Assembly (NCBI GenBank): GCA_003222935.1
Contig: QHXL01000606.1
Location: 1-5,904, forward strand
Origin: Acidobacteriota bacterium
GTDB lineage: Bacteria; Acidobacteriota; Blastocatellia; Pyrinomonadales; Pyrinomonadaceae
DNA length: 5,904 bases
Reading direction: 5' to 3'
The notes under the pieces are model-generated. The model was not told the DNA's origin and ran no database searches. It saw only the letters and a program-made list of their open reading frames with translations. Below, piece after piece: positions 5,584 through 5,904 of this stretch. The first letter of the stretch is position 1; every line of letters begins with the position of its first letter. The position numbers and the translations under genes were made by a program.

Positions 5584-5904
5584 TTAACCGGGCGGAAGTT
5601 TCATTGACTTAAACTCTCTTCTAAGACGCTCAAGATACGGACTGCCTTCGTTGTTGGCGCCTTTATGAATAATAATCAGAGCATGATAGAAATGGATTGA
5701 AATAATATTCTGATCAAAATACGTCGGCTCGTATTTCCCATGGACGAACTCTTTATAATTCAGCCCATCGGTCAACGACTTGAAATAGCCCATCGTTGTA
5801 TCGGCTGAAGATACGTCGCTTGAGCCGCCCCATTCAATCCCGCCGACCCTTTTCCAGTAAGACGTTTGCGTATCTTCGATGGCGTATATGCCGTTATCTT
5901 TTAA
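5584..5904 (-). CDS. Class I SAM-dependent methyltransferase, MycE/TylE-like, C-terminal fragment (runs off right edge)
   Basis: The frame is open from the right edge to the TAA at 5586-5584, giving the last 106 residues; the internal Met at 5793 is not the start. The fragment reads NGIYAIEDTQTSYWKRVGG (4-22), then TTMGYFKSLTDGLNYKEF (36-53) and IISIHFYHALIIIHKGANNE (67-86). The EDTQTSYW segment and the later HFYH...KG strand pair resemble the C-terminal half of macrolide-sugar O-methyltransferases such as MycE and TylE and related methyltransferases in bacterial polysaccharide loci; in MycE the acidic residue of this segment helps bind Mg2+ (from memory). The SAM-binding N-terminal half is outside the window. 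Expected role: cytoplasmic methylation of a sugar hydroxyl in a glycan or natural product. The next gene on the same strand begins 90 bases later, or 183 if its later start is used. Confidence 0.7.
   Translation of the reverse strand, partial: LKDNGIYAIEDTQTSYWKRVGGIEWGGSSDVSSADTTMGYFKSLTDGLNYKEFVHGKYEPTYFDQNIISIHFYHALIIIHKGANNEGSPYLERLRREFKSMKLPPG

Overview
The window comes from a bacterial chromosome, probably a Gram-negative, free-living lineage. The gene content (a fused MFS/spermidine-synthase-like membrane protein and a secreted vanadium haloperoxidase-type enzyme) and the AACC...GGTT palindromes remind me of Acidobacteriota, Verrucomicrobiota or Planctomycetota. That is an impression from memory; no marker gene here fixes the phylum. 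Single 60-base lines counted by hand give about 55% GC inside the synthase gene and about 43% GC in the methyltransferase at the right end.

Layout, left to right. (1) Positions 1-151, minus strand: the first 50 residues of an exported protein with a clear signal peptide; the gene runs off the left edge. (2) Positions 152-628: a 477-base divergent intergenic region with three palindromes of one design (AACCNN-3-NNGGTT) and a larger imperfect hairpin, followed by a TATAAT box before the next gene. (3) Positions 629-2850, plus strand: a fused MFS/spermidine-synthase-like protein split into two overlapping reading frames by one indel near 1217-1240; the composite would be 740 residues. Three 27-base tandem units cover its stop codon. 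(4) Positions 2936-4433, minus strand: a secreted vanadium-dependent haloperoxidase/PAP2-superfamily enzyme, cut short in the raw frame at 3186. Removing one base from a run of seven A (T on the coding strand) at 3224-3230 restores a 498-residue protein with all three family motifs. (5) Positions 4600-5493, minus strand: an unassigned protein that looks like a GT-A-fold glycosyltransferase. (6) Positions 5584-5904, minus strand: the last 106 residues of a class I SAM methyltransferase resembling the MycE/TylE sugar O-methyltransferases; the gene runs off the right edge.

Items 5 and 6 lie in the same direction and would fit the edge of a polysaccharide or glycan-modification locus extending to the right. 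The haloperoxidase follows them on the same strand but has its own ribosome binding site after a 166-base gap, so it may be a separate unit. I see no CRISPR array, RNA gene, transposase or phage gene. The most informative observations are the two independent frameshifts in otherwise well-preserved convergent genes, the palindrome family in the left intergenic region, the tandem repeat over a stop codon, and the edge genes that have no complete ORF inside the window.
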